The notes under the pieces were generated by a model. That model did no database searches and was not told the DNA's origin. It worked only from the letters and a program-made list of their open reading frames with translations. The position numbers were made by a program, and so were the translations under genes. DNA of 52,331 nucleotides. Source: JALYUA01 sp038203955. GTDB lineage: Bacteria; Acidobacteriota; Thermoanaerobaculia; UBA5066; Gp7-AA6. The DNA is taken from NCBI GenBank assembly GCA_038203955.1, contig JBBRDK010000016.1, positions 1 to 52,331 on the forward strand. Reading direction: 5' to 3'. Numbering within the stretch: the first letter of the stretch is position 1; every line of letters begins with the position of its first letter. Shown here one piece after another: positions 1-7,286 of this stretch.

Positions 1-1
1 G

Positions 2-295
2 GGTGGGTGAGGGTGCTCGCCACAAAGACGAGGTGTCCCCGAGGCTGGCCAGCTGGCCGGCGGCAGCGCGGCAGCACCACACCCCGCCGGTCGAAGTGTC
101 CGTCACGGACAGGGTGTATTCGATGTCGGTCAGGCCGGCCCCGAAGACCCAGAAGAGATACCCGTCCCCTCCGAGCGCGGTTCGGGAGGCCGCGATTCCC
201 GGCGGCAGAGCGAACTCCACGTCTGCGCCGCCGGGGAGGAAACGCCGACGTCGCAAAGACCAGAGAGACAAAAACGTCGGCGCCTTTCGCTCGCC
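2..295 (-). CDS. Partial exported-protein C-terminal fragment (left edge)
   Basis: An open minus-strand frame runs off the left edge. Its translation contains FWVFGAGLTDIEYTLSVTD followed by a stretch ending LASLGDTSSL. This resembles a C-terminal motif (FWVFYGAL, VEYT, VTDT, LASVADT) that I associate with many exported Acidobacteriota proteins; that link is from memory of the family and is an inference. The frame has a stop at 296-298 and no good start codon. An adjacent frame over 250-300 reads like coding sequence too, so a frameshift or gene decay near 235-260 is possible. Function unknown. Confidence 0.35.
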
Positions 296-457
296 TCAGT
301 GACCGGGAGTCTTCTTCGAGTAAACCGCGCCTCCTCTCCTCTGACGCATGACGGAGCCGCCCCCTTGACCGGCCGGACGGTAGCGTCGGCCGGCTTGAAC
401 CAACGGAGCTTCCTTCTGAACGATCCGAACGAAATCTGATTTCTCTGGCCTGGAGTT
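296..457. other. No gene seen
   Basis: Short gap between the edge fragment and the next small gene. I see no convincing reading frame, RNA gene or repeat in it. Confidence 0.4.
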
Positions 458-649
458 TCAGAACAAAGGATCGGTCGTGAAGAACGCTCGAAGCGTGAAG
501 ATGCAGGAGCCCGTCATCTGCCCGACCTGGCAGCGGAAACTTACCGAGGCTGTCGCGCCCGTGATGTTGGCGAGTTTGAGACTAGTCCCCTGGTATGCGT
601 TGACCGCCTGGATCCCGGTGGGCGCCGAAACAATCGTCCATTGAGCGAC
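458..649 (-). pseudogene. In-frame continuation after TGA of the exported protein
   Basis: Sixty-three sense codons follow the TGA at 650-652 in the same frame, starting VAQWTIVSAP and ending FFTTDPLF. They contain two cysteines that could pair with the two upstream. No start codon with a ribosome site precedes this part, so it is more likely a severed C-terminus than a separate gene. Confidence 0.35.
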
Positions 650-934
650 TCACGCGTCATCGCTGCAGGAGGATATTCCGGGGCCGCACTGGTGGAACCC
701 CCCGGATGTCCCCACGTTCACGTTGGCGGCCATCGAGGCCGGGGCCCCGGTGACCGTGCTCACGACCGGAACCACGCCGACCACTTCGACGATGACGTTG
801 TTCGGGATGGGGAGGGTGACACCGGTCGTGGCGGGGTTCGTCGCACCCGTCACGGCGATCGAAAGCACCCCGGTGTTGGCCAATGCAGAACCTGAGATGA
901 GAAGCGCCGACGCAGCAAACACGAGCGAACGCAA
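650..934 (-). CDS. Small exported protein, in-frame TGA
   Basis: A 94-residue frame with a TTG start encodes a clear signal peptide (hydrophobic residues about 5-18, ending SALANT) and a Ser/Thr/Val-rich mature part with two cysteines in CGPGISSC. It stops at a TGA at 650-652. The same frame then stays open without interruption to a TGA at 458-460. The extra 63 residues have similar composition and two more cysteines (FRCQVGQMTGSC), as expected if the TGA interrupts one protein of about 158 residues. A nonsense mutation, a sequencing error and recoding are all possible. I do not recognise the family. The gene lies downstream of the tRNA-Glu region on the same strand. Confidence 0.45.
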   Translation of the reverse strand: MRSLVFAASALLISGSALANTGVLSIAVTGATNPATTGVTLPIPNNVIVEVVGVVPVVSTVTGAPASMAANVNVGTSGGFHQCGPGISSCSDDA

Positions 935-994
935 CTTATGAGATTTCCCCCCCTTGGCAAAAGTCTATCCGTTGCCGAGATGCGGCATGGGGAA

Positions 995-1099
995 GACAGT
1001 AGCCACGAGTTCGAACCCATCGCGCGCAGGCGCGGCCGCTCTCAAAGGATGCCGCCTTGAGAGGGCTGCGTCCCGACGCAGCTTGCTGGTAACAGGGCC
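995..1099 (-). pseudogene. Degenerate tRNA-Glu copy 2
   Basis: Read on the minus strand, this unit starts GGCCC, keeps the tRNA-Glu anticodon arm (GGACGCAGCCCTCTCAAGGC) and ends with a decayed T-arm (GGGTTCGAACTC) and a poor acceptor (GTGGCTACTG). The D-arm is replaced by unrelated sequence and there is a long GC-rich insert before the T-arm. It cannot fold as a normal tRNA. Confidence 0.55.
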
Positions 1100-1108
1100 G
1101 GCGGAAAG

Positions 1109-1231
1109 TGGTAGCCCATACGGGAATCGAACCCGTGTCGCGCCGTTGAGGCGCGCCGCGGCGGGAGCCGCGCTCAAACGATGCCGCCTTGAGAGGGCTG
1201 CGTCCCGACGCAGCTTGCTAGTAACAGGGCC
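1109..1231 (-). pseudogene. Degenerate tRNA-Glu copy 1
   Basis: This unit has the intact 3' end of the neighbouring tRNA-Glu (T-arm ACGGGTTCGATTCCCGT, then ATGGGCTACCA) and the same CTC anticodon loop. Its 5' acceptor strand and D-arm have diverged (GGCCCTGTTACTAG) and about 50 bp of GC-rich sequence separates the anticodon and T arms. It shares a near-identical flank with copy 2 (CTTGCTRGTAACAGGGCCGG on the plus strand), so the two arose by tandem duplication. Confidence 0.6.
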
Positions 1232-1240
1232 GGCGGAAGG

Positions 1241-1315
1241 TGGTAGCCCATACGGGAATCGAACCCGTATTACAGCCTTGAGAGGGCTGCGTCCTAACCG
1301 TTAGACGAATGGGCC
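1241..1315 (-). tRNA. tRNA-Glu (anticodon CTC)
   Basis: The minus strand folds as a standard 75-nt tRNA with encoded CCA. Acceptor GGCCCAT pairs with ATGGGCT (one G-U pair). The D-arm contains GGTTAGGA. The anticodon stem CAGCC/GGCTG encloses loop CTCTCAA, giving anticodon CTC, which reads GAG (Glu). The T-arm is ACGGG TTCGATT CCCGT. A promoter lies just upstream and two broken tandem copies follow downstream. Confidence 0.93.
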
Positions 1316-1329
1316 AACGGGGGGGCGTG

Positions 1330-1358
1330 AAAATAGCACACGGTCCCTCGACCGGCAA
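1330..1358 (-). promoter_or_regulatory. Promoter of tRNA-Glu
   Basis: On the minus strand TTGCCG is separated by 17 bp from TATTTT, whose end lies 14 bp before the tRNA 5' end. The spacing and sequence fit a sigma-70-type promoter. Confidence 0.55.
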
Positions 1359-1552
1359 GATCTGCGGCGCGCCCCGGAGGCCGGCCGCAAGACCGCCGTC
1401 TTTCGCGCGTCGGGCCGCCGGAAGGGCAGGCAGAATGGCCCTGCCTTCCATAAACGTCGTACCGCCTGCTCCTGTTCAGCACCACGGGCGCGACGGTATC
1501 GGCGAACGTGTACGTGTACGCCTCTCGCATCTGAGACCTTCGTCCCGCAAGC

Positions 1553-2104
1553 TCAGCGGCTTTTTTCTCGCGCGCCGTCGATCCGCCTCTGCGCCAGCGC
1601 CAGCCCCCCGTACACCTTCGGGTCGACGAGCCTGCCTTCGGCCCTCCGCGCGTCGAGCCACGCGTACGACTCCGCAAACGGCACCTCGTAGACGCGGATG
1701 TCTTCGGCCCCTACGCCCCCTCCTTTGCCCTCGCGCGTGAGACCCCGGGCGAGGTAGACGGTGACGATCTCATCGGAGAGCCCGGGCGACGGCGGGCCTT
1801 CGCACAGGATCTCGAGCGTGGCCGCGCGAAATCCCGTTTCCTCGACGAGCTCGCGGTTGGCCGCCTCTTCTCCGGTCTCCGATCCCTCGTCACCCGCCAG
1901 ACCCGCGGGGAGCTCGATCACGTCTCCACCGACCGCCTCCCGGTGCTGCTCGACGAAGAGAACCCGTTCCTCGTCGGTGACCGCGACGAGAATCGCGATG
2001 CCGCTGATGTTCTTCCTCTGTACGAACTCCCAGCCGCGGCGTTGGACGAAGTTGAGGTGTTTCCCTTCGTAGAGAACTTCGAGCTTCGCAGACTCGTTTG
2101 TCAT
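1553..2104 (-). CDS. Nudix hydrolase, ADP-ribose pyrophosphatase-like
   Basis: This 183-residue protein has the size and layout of ADP-ribose or ADP-sugar pyrophosphatases, which cleave nucleoside diphosphates linked to another group. The Nudix box is visible around residues 70-92: SETGEEAANRELVEETGF holds the REL-EE metal-binding core, although the first glycine of the consensus is displaced. A downstream PPSPGLSDEIVTVYLA segment is typical of the ADP-ribose pyrophosphatase branch. It starts at ATG (MTNESAKLEV). It is a single gene between the tRNA-Glu promoter and the divergently read pyruvate kinase, with two 58-bp repeats upstream of its start. The exact substrate cannot be read from sequence. 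Confidence 0.85.
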   Translation of the reverse strand: MTNESAKLEVLYEGKHLNFVQRRGWEFVQRKNISGIAILVAVTDEERVLFVEQHREAVGGDVIELPAGLAGDEGSETGEEAANRELVEETGFRAATLEILCEGPPSPGLSDEIVTVYLARGLTREGKGGGVGAEDIRVYEVPFAESYAWLDARRAEGRLVDPKVYGGLALAQRRIDGAREKSR

Positions 2105-2130
2105 TCGGGCACTCTAGCGGAACGGAAAAC

Positions 2131-2188
2131 GGGAGCCGAGCGACCAACGGGAGCGAGACGGCCGCGGTATTCCACGGTCAACTAGATC
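2131..2188 (+). repeat. 58-bp interspersed repeat, copy 1
   Basis: First of a tandem pair. The unit starts GGGAGCCGAGCGACCAACGG and ends GGTCAACTAGATC. It carries an imperfect CCGCGG/CCACGG inverted repeat where other copies have CCGCGG TACT CCGCGG. Preceded in 7-bp register by CGGAACG GAAAACG. Confidence 0.85.
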
Positions 2189-2246
2189 GGGAGCCGAGCG
2201 ACCAACGGGAGCGAGACGGCCGCGGTACTCCGCGGTCAACTAGATC
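2189..2246 (+). repeat. 58-bp interspersed repeat, copy 2
   Basis: Directly abuts copy 1 (period exactly 58 bp) and differs from it at two positions. It contains the perfect hairpin CCGCGG-TACT-CCGCGG and is followed by heptad-like GATCGAG AATCGGG. Confidence 0.85.
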
Positions 2247-2319
2247 GAGAATCGGGAGCCGAAAATATACGAGGAGTGTCACTTTCAGTTTCGCTCTTCG
2301 CCTTTAGCCCTCTCCTCGC

Positions 2320-2361
2320 GCCCAGCGCCGAGCGCCTCCCGCCCAGCCCTTCGCCCTTTCG
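2320..2361 (+). repeat. Heptad array (imperfect), upstream of pyk
   Basis: Six 7-bp units: GCCCAGC GCCGAGC GCCTCCC GCCCAGC CCTTCGC CCTTTCG. Pyrimidine-rich, it occupies the 5' region of pyruvate kinase. Confidence 0.55.
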
Positions 2362-2399
2362 CCTTCCCCCTTCCGCCCATCCGAGCCACAATCATCCCA

Positions 2400-3815
2400 A
2401 TGCCGCGCGCGAAGATCGTCTGCACCATCGGCCCCGCCTCGGAGACGCCCGACCTGCTCGACCGCCTGATCGCCTCGGGGATGAACGTCGCGCGTCTGAA
2501 CTTCTCCCACGGCAGCTACGAGGAGCACGCGCGCAACATCGGGCTGATCCGATCGATCGCGGAGCGCCGGGGCCGCGCCGTCGCCGTCCTCCAGGATCTC
2601 GCCGGCATCAAGCTGCGGCTCGGGTCGATAGCGAACGGGCCGGTTTCGATCGAAACGGGGAGCCGTCTCACGCTGACGACGAGGCCCGTTCCCGGCGACG
2701 CCCGCGAGATCTCCGTCACCTGGCCCGGCCTGCCTCCGAGCGTCCGGCCTGGAGACACGCTCCTGCTCGCCGACGGCGATCTGCAGCTCGAGGCGCTCGA
2801 GACGACCTCGACGGACATCGTCTGCCGCGTGGTGGCGGGCGGCCTCCTCTCCTCCAACAAGGGGATCAACCTGCCGACCCGGTCGATCGACGCCCCTTCG
2901 TTGACGGACAAGGACCAGCGGGACCTCGAGTTCGGCATCGCGCAGGGCGTCGACATGGTGGCGCTCTCGTTCGTGCGATCCGCGCGCAACGTGGCGGACG
3001 CGCGCGAGTTCCTGCAGGCCCGGGGCTCAGCCGTCCCCCTGATCGCGAAGATCGAAAAGCACGAAGCGCTCCGCAACATCGACGAGATCGTGGCGGCCGC
3101 CGACGGGATCATGGTGGCGCGCGGCGACCTCGGGGTGGAAACGCCCCTCGCCCACGTGCCGCTCCTCCAGAAGATGCTGATCGCGCGGTCCAACCGCGCC
3201 GGAAAGCCGGTGATCACGGCGACGCAGATGCTGCGGTCCATGGTCGACAGCCCGCGCCCGACCCGCGCCGAGGTCGCCGACGTCGCCAACGCCATCCTCG
3301 ACGGGACCGATGCGGTCATGCTCTCGGAGGAGACGGCGAGCGGAAGGTTTCCGCTCGAGGCTCTCGAAACCATGGTCCGAATCGCCGAGGACGCGGAGAC
3401 CGCGTTTCCCTACGACACGTGGCGTCCCCGCATCGCGGAAGTCGGGGTGACTTCCCTTCCGGAAGCGGTGGCGGACGCGGCCTGCACCCTCGCCGACGAC
3501 ATCGGCGCCGCCGCGATCATCGCCTGCACCCAGTCCGGGAACGCGGCGCGCCTTCTCGCCCGCCACCGCCCGAAACGGACCATCCTCGCCCTGACGCCGT
3601 TGCCGGAAACCTACCGGCGGCTGGCGCTCGTCTGGGGCGTCATCCCGCTCCGAATCGAGATGCCGGAGTCGACGGACGCCCTCATGGATCGGATCCCGGC
3701 GCTCGCGCTCTCGACGGGATTCGTCGCGCGGGGAGATCGGATCGTGATCACCGCCGGCATCCCGATGGGAGTCTCGGGCAGCTCGAACTCCGTCAAGGCC
3801 GCGATCATCGATTAG
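2400..3815 (+). CDS. pyk: Pyruvate kinase
   Basis: This 471-residue enzyme makes pyruvate and ATP from phosphoenolpyruvate and ADP, the last step of glycolysis. The N-terminus (KIVCTIGPAS, then MNVARLNFSHG) and the signature IAKIEKHEAL near residue 215, with its catalytic lysine, are diagnostic. The substrate and metal site follows as MVARGDLGVE, then ATQMLRSMVDSPRPTRAEV and LDGTDAVMLSEETA. The C-terminal domain ends SSNSVKAAIID. Length and order match bacterial type II enzymes. The ATG is the first residue of the conserved N-terminus. The 295 bp upstream hold the tandem 58-bp repeats and a pyrimidine-rich heptad tract, with no clear Shine-Dalgarno sequence. Confidence 0.97.
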   Translation: MPRAKIVCTIGPASETPDLLDRLIASGMNVARLNFSHGSYEEHARNIGLIRSIAERRGRAVAVLQDLAGIKLRLGSIANGPVSIETGSRLTLTTRPVPGDAREISVTWPGLPPSVRPGDTLLLADGDLQLEALETTSTDIVCRVVAGGLLSSNKGINLPTRSIDAPSLTDKDQRDLEFGIAQGVDMVALSFVRSARNVADAREFLQARGSAVPLIAKIEKHEALRNIDEIVAAADGIMVARGDLGVETPLAHVPLLQKMLIARSNRAGKPVITATQMLRSMVDSPRPTRAEVADVANAILDGTDAVMLSEETASGRFPLEALETMVRIAEDAETAFPYDTWRPRIAEVGVTSLPEAVADAACTLADDIGAAAIIACTQSGNAARLLARHRPKRTILALTPLPETYRRLALVWGVIPLRIEMPESTDALMDRIPALALSTGFVARGDRIVITAGIPMGVSGSSNSVKAAIID

Positions 3816-3885
3816 GGGGCGGCGTGCCAAATCGCCACGGCGCATCCGGGAACGTTTCGTGCTCTCATCCGCCCCGGAGGAGCCC

Positions 3886-5328
3886 ATGACGCTTTCCCCG
3901 GCCCTTTTCCTGTCGGTCTTCGCGGCGGCGGCCCCCGCCCTTGCCCAGACCGCAGTCCCTCTGCCGGCGCCGCTACCCAACGCGTCCCCCTCCGGCCCCC
4001 CGGGCGGCCCCGCCGCCGCGTGCCCCCGCATCGACGTCCCCTACACGCAGTTTCAGCTCGCCAACGGGTTGAACGTGATCCTTCACGAGGACCACACGGT
4101 TCCGCTGGTCGCCGTCGACGTGTGGTTCCGGGTTGGCTCGGCGCGCGAGAAGCCGGGCCGCACGGGCCTCGCGCACCTCTTCGAGCACATCCTGTTCGAG
4201 GGCTCCTCTCACGTGAAGCCCGGCGAGTTCGACAAACTTCTCGAAGGCGTCGGAGGCGACACCGACGGGTCCACCAACAACGACCGCACCAACTACTACG
4301 AGGTCCTCCCGGCGAACGCCCTCGAGCTGGCTCTCTTCCTCGAGTCGGATCGCATGGGATTCCTGCTCGACGTTCTTTCTCCGGCCCGCGTCGATCAGCA
4401 GCGGGACGTCGTGAAGAACGAGCGCCGCCAGCGCATCGAAAACCAGCCCTACGGGAGCGCCTCGATCCGGATCGAGGAAGAGGTCTTTCCGGCCGGCCAT
4501 CCCTACCACTCCCCCGTCATCGGATCCATGGAGGACCTGACCGCGGCGACTCACGACGACGTGGCCGCGTTCTTCCGAAGCTTCTACTCTCCGGTCAACG
4601 CCAGCCTCGTGGTCTCGGGCGATTTCCAGACGGAGGAGGCACGGCGGAGGGTCGAGAGCTGGTTTTCCGACGTCGCCGCCGGTCCCAGGCCGCCCGTGCT
4701 CGCCGCCGCGCCGGCCGTGCTCGCGGCCGAGAAGCGAGTCACCCTCGAGGATCGCGTCCAGCTGCCCCGCCTCTACATGGCGTGGATCACCCCGGCACAA
4801 TTCCATCCGGGAGACGAGGCTCTCGACCTGCTGTCGAGCGTGCTCGCGTCCGGAAAGAACTCCCGGCTCTACAAGCGTCTCGTCTACGACCTTCAGATCG
4901 CCCAGGACGTCTCCGCCGTGCAGGACTCCCGGGCGCTCGGGTCGATGTTCCTGATCGCGGTCACCGCGCGTGAGGGCCACACGCTCACGGAGATCGAGCG
5001 GATCGTCCAGGAGGAGCTCGACCGGGTGAAGCGCGAGCCGCCGTCGGCGCGGGAGCTCGAGCGCGCGGTGAATCAGTACGAGGCGGGCTTCTACCGCGCG
5101 CTCGAGCGCAATCGCGACAAGGCGGATCTCTTGAACGCGTACGACATGGAGGCCGGCCGCCCCGACTACTTCAACGAAGACCTCGCCCGGCATCGCGCGC
5201 TCGACGGGCGGGACGTCCAGAGCATCGCGAGGCGGCAGCTTCCCGACGACGCCCGCGTCGTCCTGAGCGTCGTTCCGACGGGGAAGACCCCTCTCGCCGC
5301 CACCGGGGCGAAGGGAGGCTCCCGATGA
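3886..5328 (+). CDS. M16 zinc peptidase, catalytic subunit
   Basis: A 480-residue exported member of the pitrilysin/insulinase family (M16B). The ATG at 3886 follows a GGAGG ribosome site and starts a signal peptide (MTLSPALFLSVFAAAAPALAQ); a longer frame starting at 3859 is less likely. The inverted zinc motif HLFEH lies near residue 95, and the third ligand glutamate is in VVKNERRQRIENQPYG about 75 residues later, so this copy should be active. It is followed by a family member lacking HxxEH, overlapping by 4 bp (ATGA), the usual arrangement for a two-chain M16 peptidase. It probably degrades peptides in the periplasm or at the outer membrane. Confidence 0.93.
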   Translation: MTLSPALFLSVFAAAAPALAQTAVPLPAPLPNASPSGPPGGPAAACPRIDVPYTQFQLANGLNVILHEDHTVPLVAVDVWFRVGSAREKPGRTGLAHLFEHILFEGSSHVKPGEFDKLLEGVGGDTDGSTNNDRTNYYEVLPANALELALFLESDRMGFLLDVLSPARVDQQRDVVKNERRQRIENQPYGSASIRIEEEVFPAGHPYHSPVIGSMEDLTAATHDDVAAFFRSFYSPVNASLVVSGDFQTEEARRRVESWFSDVAAGPRPPVLAAAPAVLAAEKRVTLEDRVQLPRLYMAWITPAQFHPGDEALDLLSSVLASGKNSRLYKRLVYDLQIAQDVSAVQDSRALGSMFLIAVTAREGHTLTEIERIVQEELDRVKREPPSARELERAVNQYEAGFYRALERNRDKADLLNAYDMEAGRPDYFNEDLARHRALDGRDVQSIARRQLPDDARVVLSVVPTGKTPLAATGAKGGSR

Positions 5329-6788
5329 GTTTGAGGAGTCTGCCGGGGATTCTCGCGGCGATCGTCCTCTTCGCGTTCTCTCTCGAAGGCGCGGCGGCCC
5401 CGCCCGATCGGTCGAAACCGCCGCAACCCGGGCCCGCCGTTCCTTTGCGCCTCCCGGAGACGTCGCGGCTCAAGCTCTCGAACGGCATCCCCGTTTTTCT
5501 CGTCGAGCGTCACAAGGTTCCTCTCGCCCAGGTGCTGGTGGTCCTGCGCGGAGGCGCCTCGGCGGATCCCGCGAGCCGGCCCGGCCTCGCCAGCCTGACG
5601 GCGGACCTTCTCGACCGGGGCGCCGGGACGCGATCCGCCCTCGAGATCTCCGACCTCGCCGACACTCTCGGCGCCTCCGTCACGGCGGGCGCGGGCTGGG
5701 ACACCTCCTCCGTCGGCATCAACGTGCCGGTCGCGCGGCTCTCCGAAGCGATCGCCCTGCTCTCGGACCTCGTGAGAAATCCCACGTTCCCGGGCGAAGA
5801 GCTCGAGCGGGTCCGACAGGAGCGGCTCACGGAAATGGTCCAGTGGAAGGACGATCCCGCCGAGATCGCGGTGACGGCGTTCGCGCGCGCGGTCTACGGG
5901 GCCCACCCCTACGGACGCCGCCCTGAGGGAAATCCCGCTTCGATGCGGAGCGTCACCCGGGAGGACGTGCGCCGCTACCACGCGGCCCGCTACACCCCCG
6001 GAGCGGCGGCCATCGTGGCGGTCGGAGACCTCCGCGCGACGGAGATGCTCGCGCTTCTCGACCGCGCGTTCGGCTCGTGGTCGGCCGGCGCGCCGTCGCC
6101 CGTCTCCGCGCCGCCGGCCGCGCCCCAGATCTCGGGCCGGCGCATCATCCTCGTGGACAAGCCCGACGCGCCGCAGTCCCAGATCTGGATCGGCCGTGTG
6201 GGGCCGCCGCGATCGACGCCCGACTACTTCGCCCTCATGGTCGCCAACACCATCCTGGGCGGCTCCTTCACGTCGAGGCTGAACCACAACCTGCGGGAGA
6301 CGAAGGGGTACAGCTACGGCGCGTTCTCCCAGTTCGATTACCGCATCTCGACGGGGCCTTTCCTCGCCTCCGCCGCGGTGCAGACGGACAAGACCGGACC
6401 CTCCCTGACCGAGTTCTTCAAGGAGCTCGAGGCAATTCGCGAGGATGTTCCGGCGGACGAGCTCGCTCGCGCCAGGAACTACACGGCGCTGCGCTACCCC
6501 GCGGGCTTCGAGACGGACGCGCAGGTCGCCGGCCGCGTGCGCGATCAGTTCGTCTACGGCCTTCCCGACGACTACTTCAACACCTACGTCTCGCGCATCC
6601 AGGCCGTGACCGCCGCCGAAGTCCGGCGGGTGACATCGCAGTGGATCGACCCGAAAAACTGCGCGATCGTGATCGTCGGCGACCGCCGGAAGATCGAGCC
6701 GCAGGTTGCCGCTCTCCACCTCGGACCCCTCACCGTCCGGTCCATCGACGAGGTGCTGGACGTAAAGGGCAAGTCTCCCAACCCATGA
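5325..6788 (+). CDS. M16 peptidase, non-catalytic partner
   Basis: A 487-residue exported M16-family protein with a signal peptide (hydrophobic about residues 8-24). At the place where the catalytic partner has HLFEH it reads LASLTADLLDRG, so the zinc ligands are missing. The rest of the fold is conserved, including AVYGAHPYGRRPEGN, the R/Y-type region LRETKGYSYGAFSQ and the C-terminal LPDDYFNTY. Such subunits form a clamshell with the active chain and bind substrate. Start and stop overlap the neighbours by 4 bp on both sides, so translation is probably coupled across all three genes. Confidence 0.92.
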   Translation: MSLRSLPGILAAIVLFAFSLEGAAAPPDRSKPPQPGPAVPLRLPETSRLKLSNGIPVFLVERHKVPLAQVLVVLRGGASADPASRPGLASLTADLLDRGAGTRSALEISDLADTLGASVTAGAGWDTSSVGINVPVARLSEAIALLSDLVRNPTFPGEELERVRQERLTEMVQWKDDPAEIAVTAFARAVYGAHPYGRRPEGNPASMRSVTREDVRRYHAARYTPGAAAIVAVGDLRATEMLALLDRAFGSWSAGAPSPVSAPPAAPQISGRRIILVDKPDAPQSQIWIGRVGPPRSTPDYFALMVANTILGGSFTSRLNHNLRETKGYSYGAFSQFDYRISTGPFLASAAVQTDKTGPSLTEFFKELEAIREDVPADELARARNYTALRYPAGFETDAQVAGRVRDQFVYGLPDDYFNTYVSRIQAVTAAEVRRVTSQWIDPKNCAIVIVGDRRKIEPQVAALHLGPLTVRSIDEVLDVKGKSPNP

Positions 6789-7177
6789 GCGCGACCGTCC
6801 GGGGAAAGGTTGCTCCGAAGAAACGGAAGAGGCGCGGCCGCAGGAGCAAGGCGTGGAACCTCGTCCTGGGCGTGCTCTTCTTCATCCTGGGCGTGATCGG
6901 CATTCTTCTCCCGATCATTCCCCAGATCCCGTTCTTCATCATGAGCCTGTTCTTCTTCTCTCTCGTCTTTCCTCCCTTACGCCGCGCGCTCCGCCGCTTC
7001 CTGCACCGCCACCCGAAGATCGCGCACGCCTACAAGAAGTGGCGGGACAAGGCCCGCCGGAAACGGCAGGAGCTGATCCGCCTCGAGCGGGAGTTCTTCG
7101 GACAGAAGGACGAGCCGGACCGGTCAGGCCGGAACCGGGAATCGGGAATCGGGAATCGGGAATCGAAAAAGGATTAA
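6785..7177 (+). CDS. DUF454/YbaN-type small membrane protein
   Basis: A 130-residue protein with a Lys/Arg-rich N-terminus (APKKRKRRGRR), then two closely spaced hydrophobic segments (VLGVLFFILGVIGILLPIIP and PFFIMSLFFFSLVFPP, about residues 27-65) with the GxxLPxxP turn typical of DUF454 proteins. A basic tail (HPKIAHAYKKWRDKARRKR) follows. Function of the family is unknown. It is translationally coupled to the M16 partner by ATGA. The last 15 residues (RNRESGIGNRESKKD) are encoded by the GGGAATC heptad array, so the original C-terminus appears to have been replaced or extended by repeat DNA. Confidence 0.75.
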   Translation: MSATVRGKVAPKKRKRRGRRSKAWNLVLGVLFFILGVIGILLPIIPQIPFFIMSLFFFSLVFPPLRRALRRFLHRHPKIAHAYKKWRDKARRKRQELIRLEREFFGQKDEPDRSGRNRESGIGNRESKKD

Positions 7178-7216
7178 GCGTTAACGCTCAACGCTGGACT
7201 CTCAACGCTCAACCGT
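7137..7216 (+). repeat. Heptad array at end of the DUF454 gene
   Basis: Four perfect GGGAATC units (7137-7164), then after a short A-rich break a second run built on TTAAGCG, TTAACGC, TCAACGC, TGGACTC, TCAACGC. The first run is translated as the protein C-terminus and the second supplies the TAA stop. Confidence 0.9.
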
Positions 7217-7229
7217 CACTCCCACCGCA

Positions 7230-7244
7230 GGCGGGCGTCCCGCC
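7230..7244. other. Short GC hairpin between convergent genes
   Basis: GGCGGG-CGT-CCCGCC forms a 6-bp stem between the DUF454 gene and ftsZ. There is no T-run on either side, so it is not a clear intrinsic terminator. Confidence 0.3.
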
Positions 7245-7286
7245 GGGCTCGCACGCAAGCCACGGCGAGACTCACCAGCCACCCCG

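Noticed and set aside
458..934. Selenocysteine at the in-frame TGA
   Set aside because: I see no convincing stem-loop directly after the codon, and no selenoprotein family resemblance.
1109..1231. Second functional tRNA
   Set aside because: The 3' half is perfect, but the 5' acceptor strand and D-arm do not pair and a long insert precedes the T-arm.
3859..3885. Upstream start for the M16 catalytic subunit
   Set aside because: The ATG at 3886 has a GGAGG site and begins directly at a signal peptide.
2276..3889. Very long open frames opposite or out of frame with real genes (for example 2276-3889, 9874-12195, 17830-20148, 27588-30566)
   Set aside because: They are Arg/Pro/Gly-rich translations caused by high GC content and lie over clearly conserved genes in another frame.
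7230..7244. Intrinsic terminator shared by ftsZ and the DUF454 gene
   Set aside because: A GC hairpin exists but there is no T-run on either side, so it is listed only as a hairpin.
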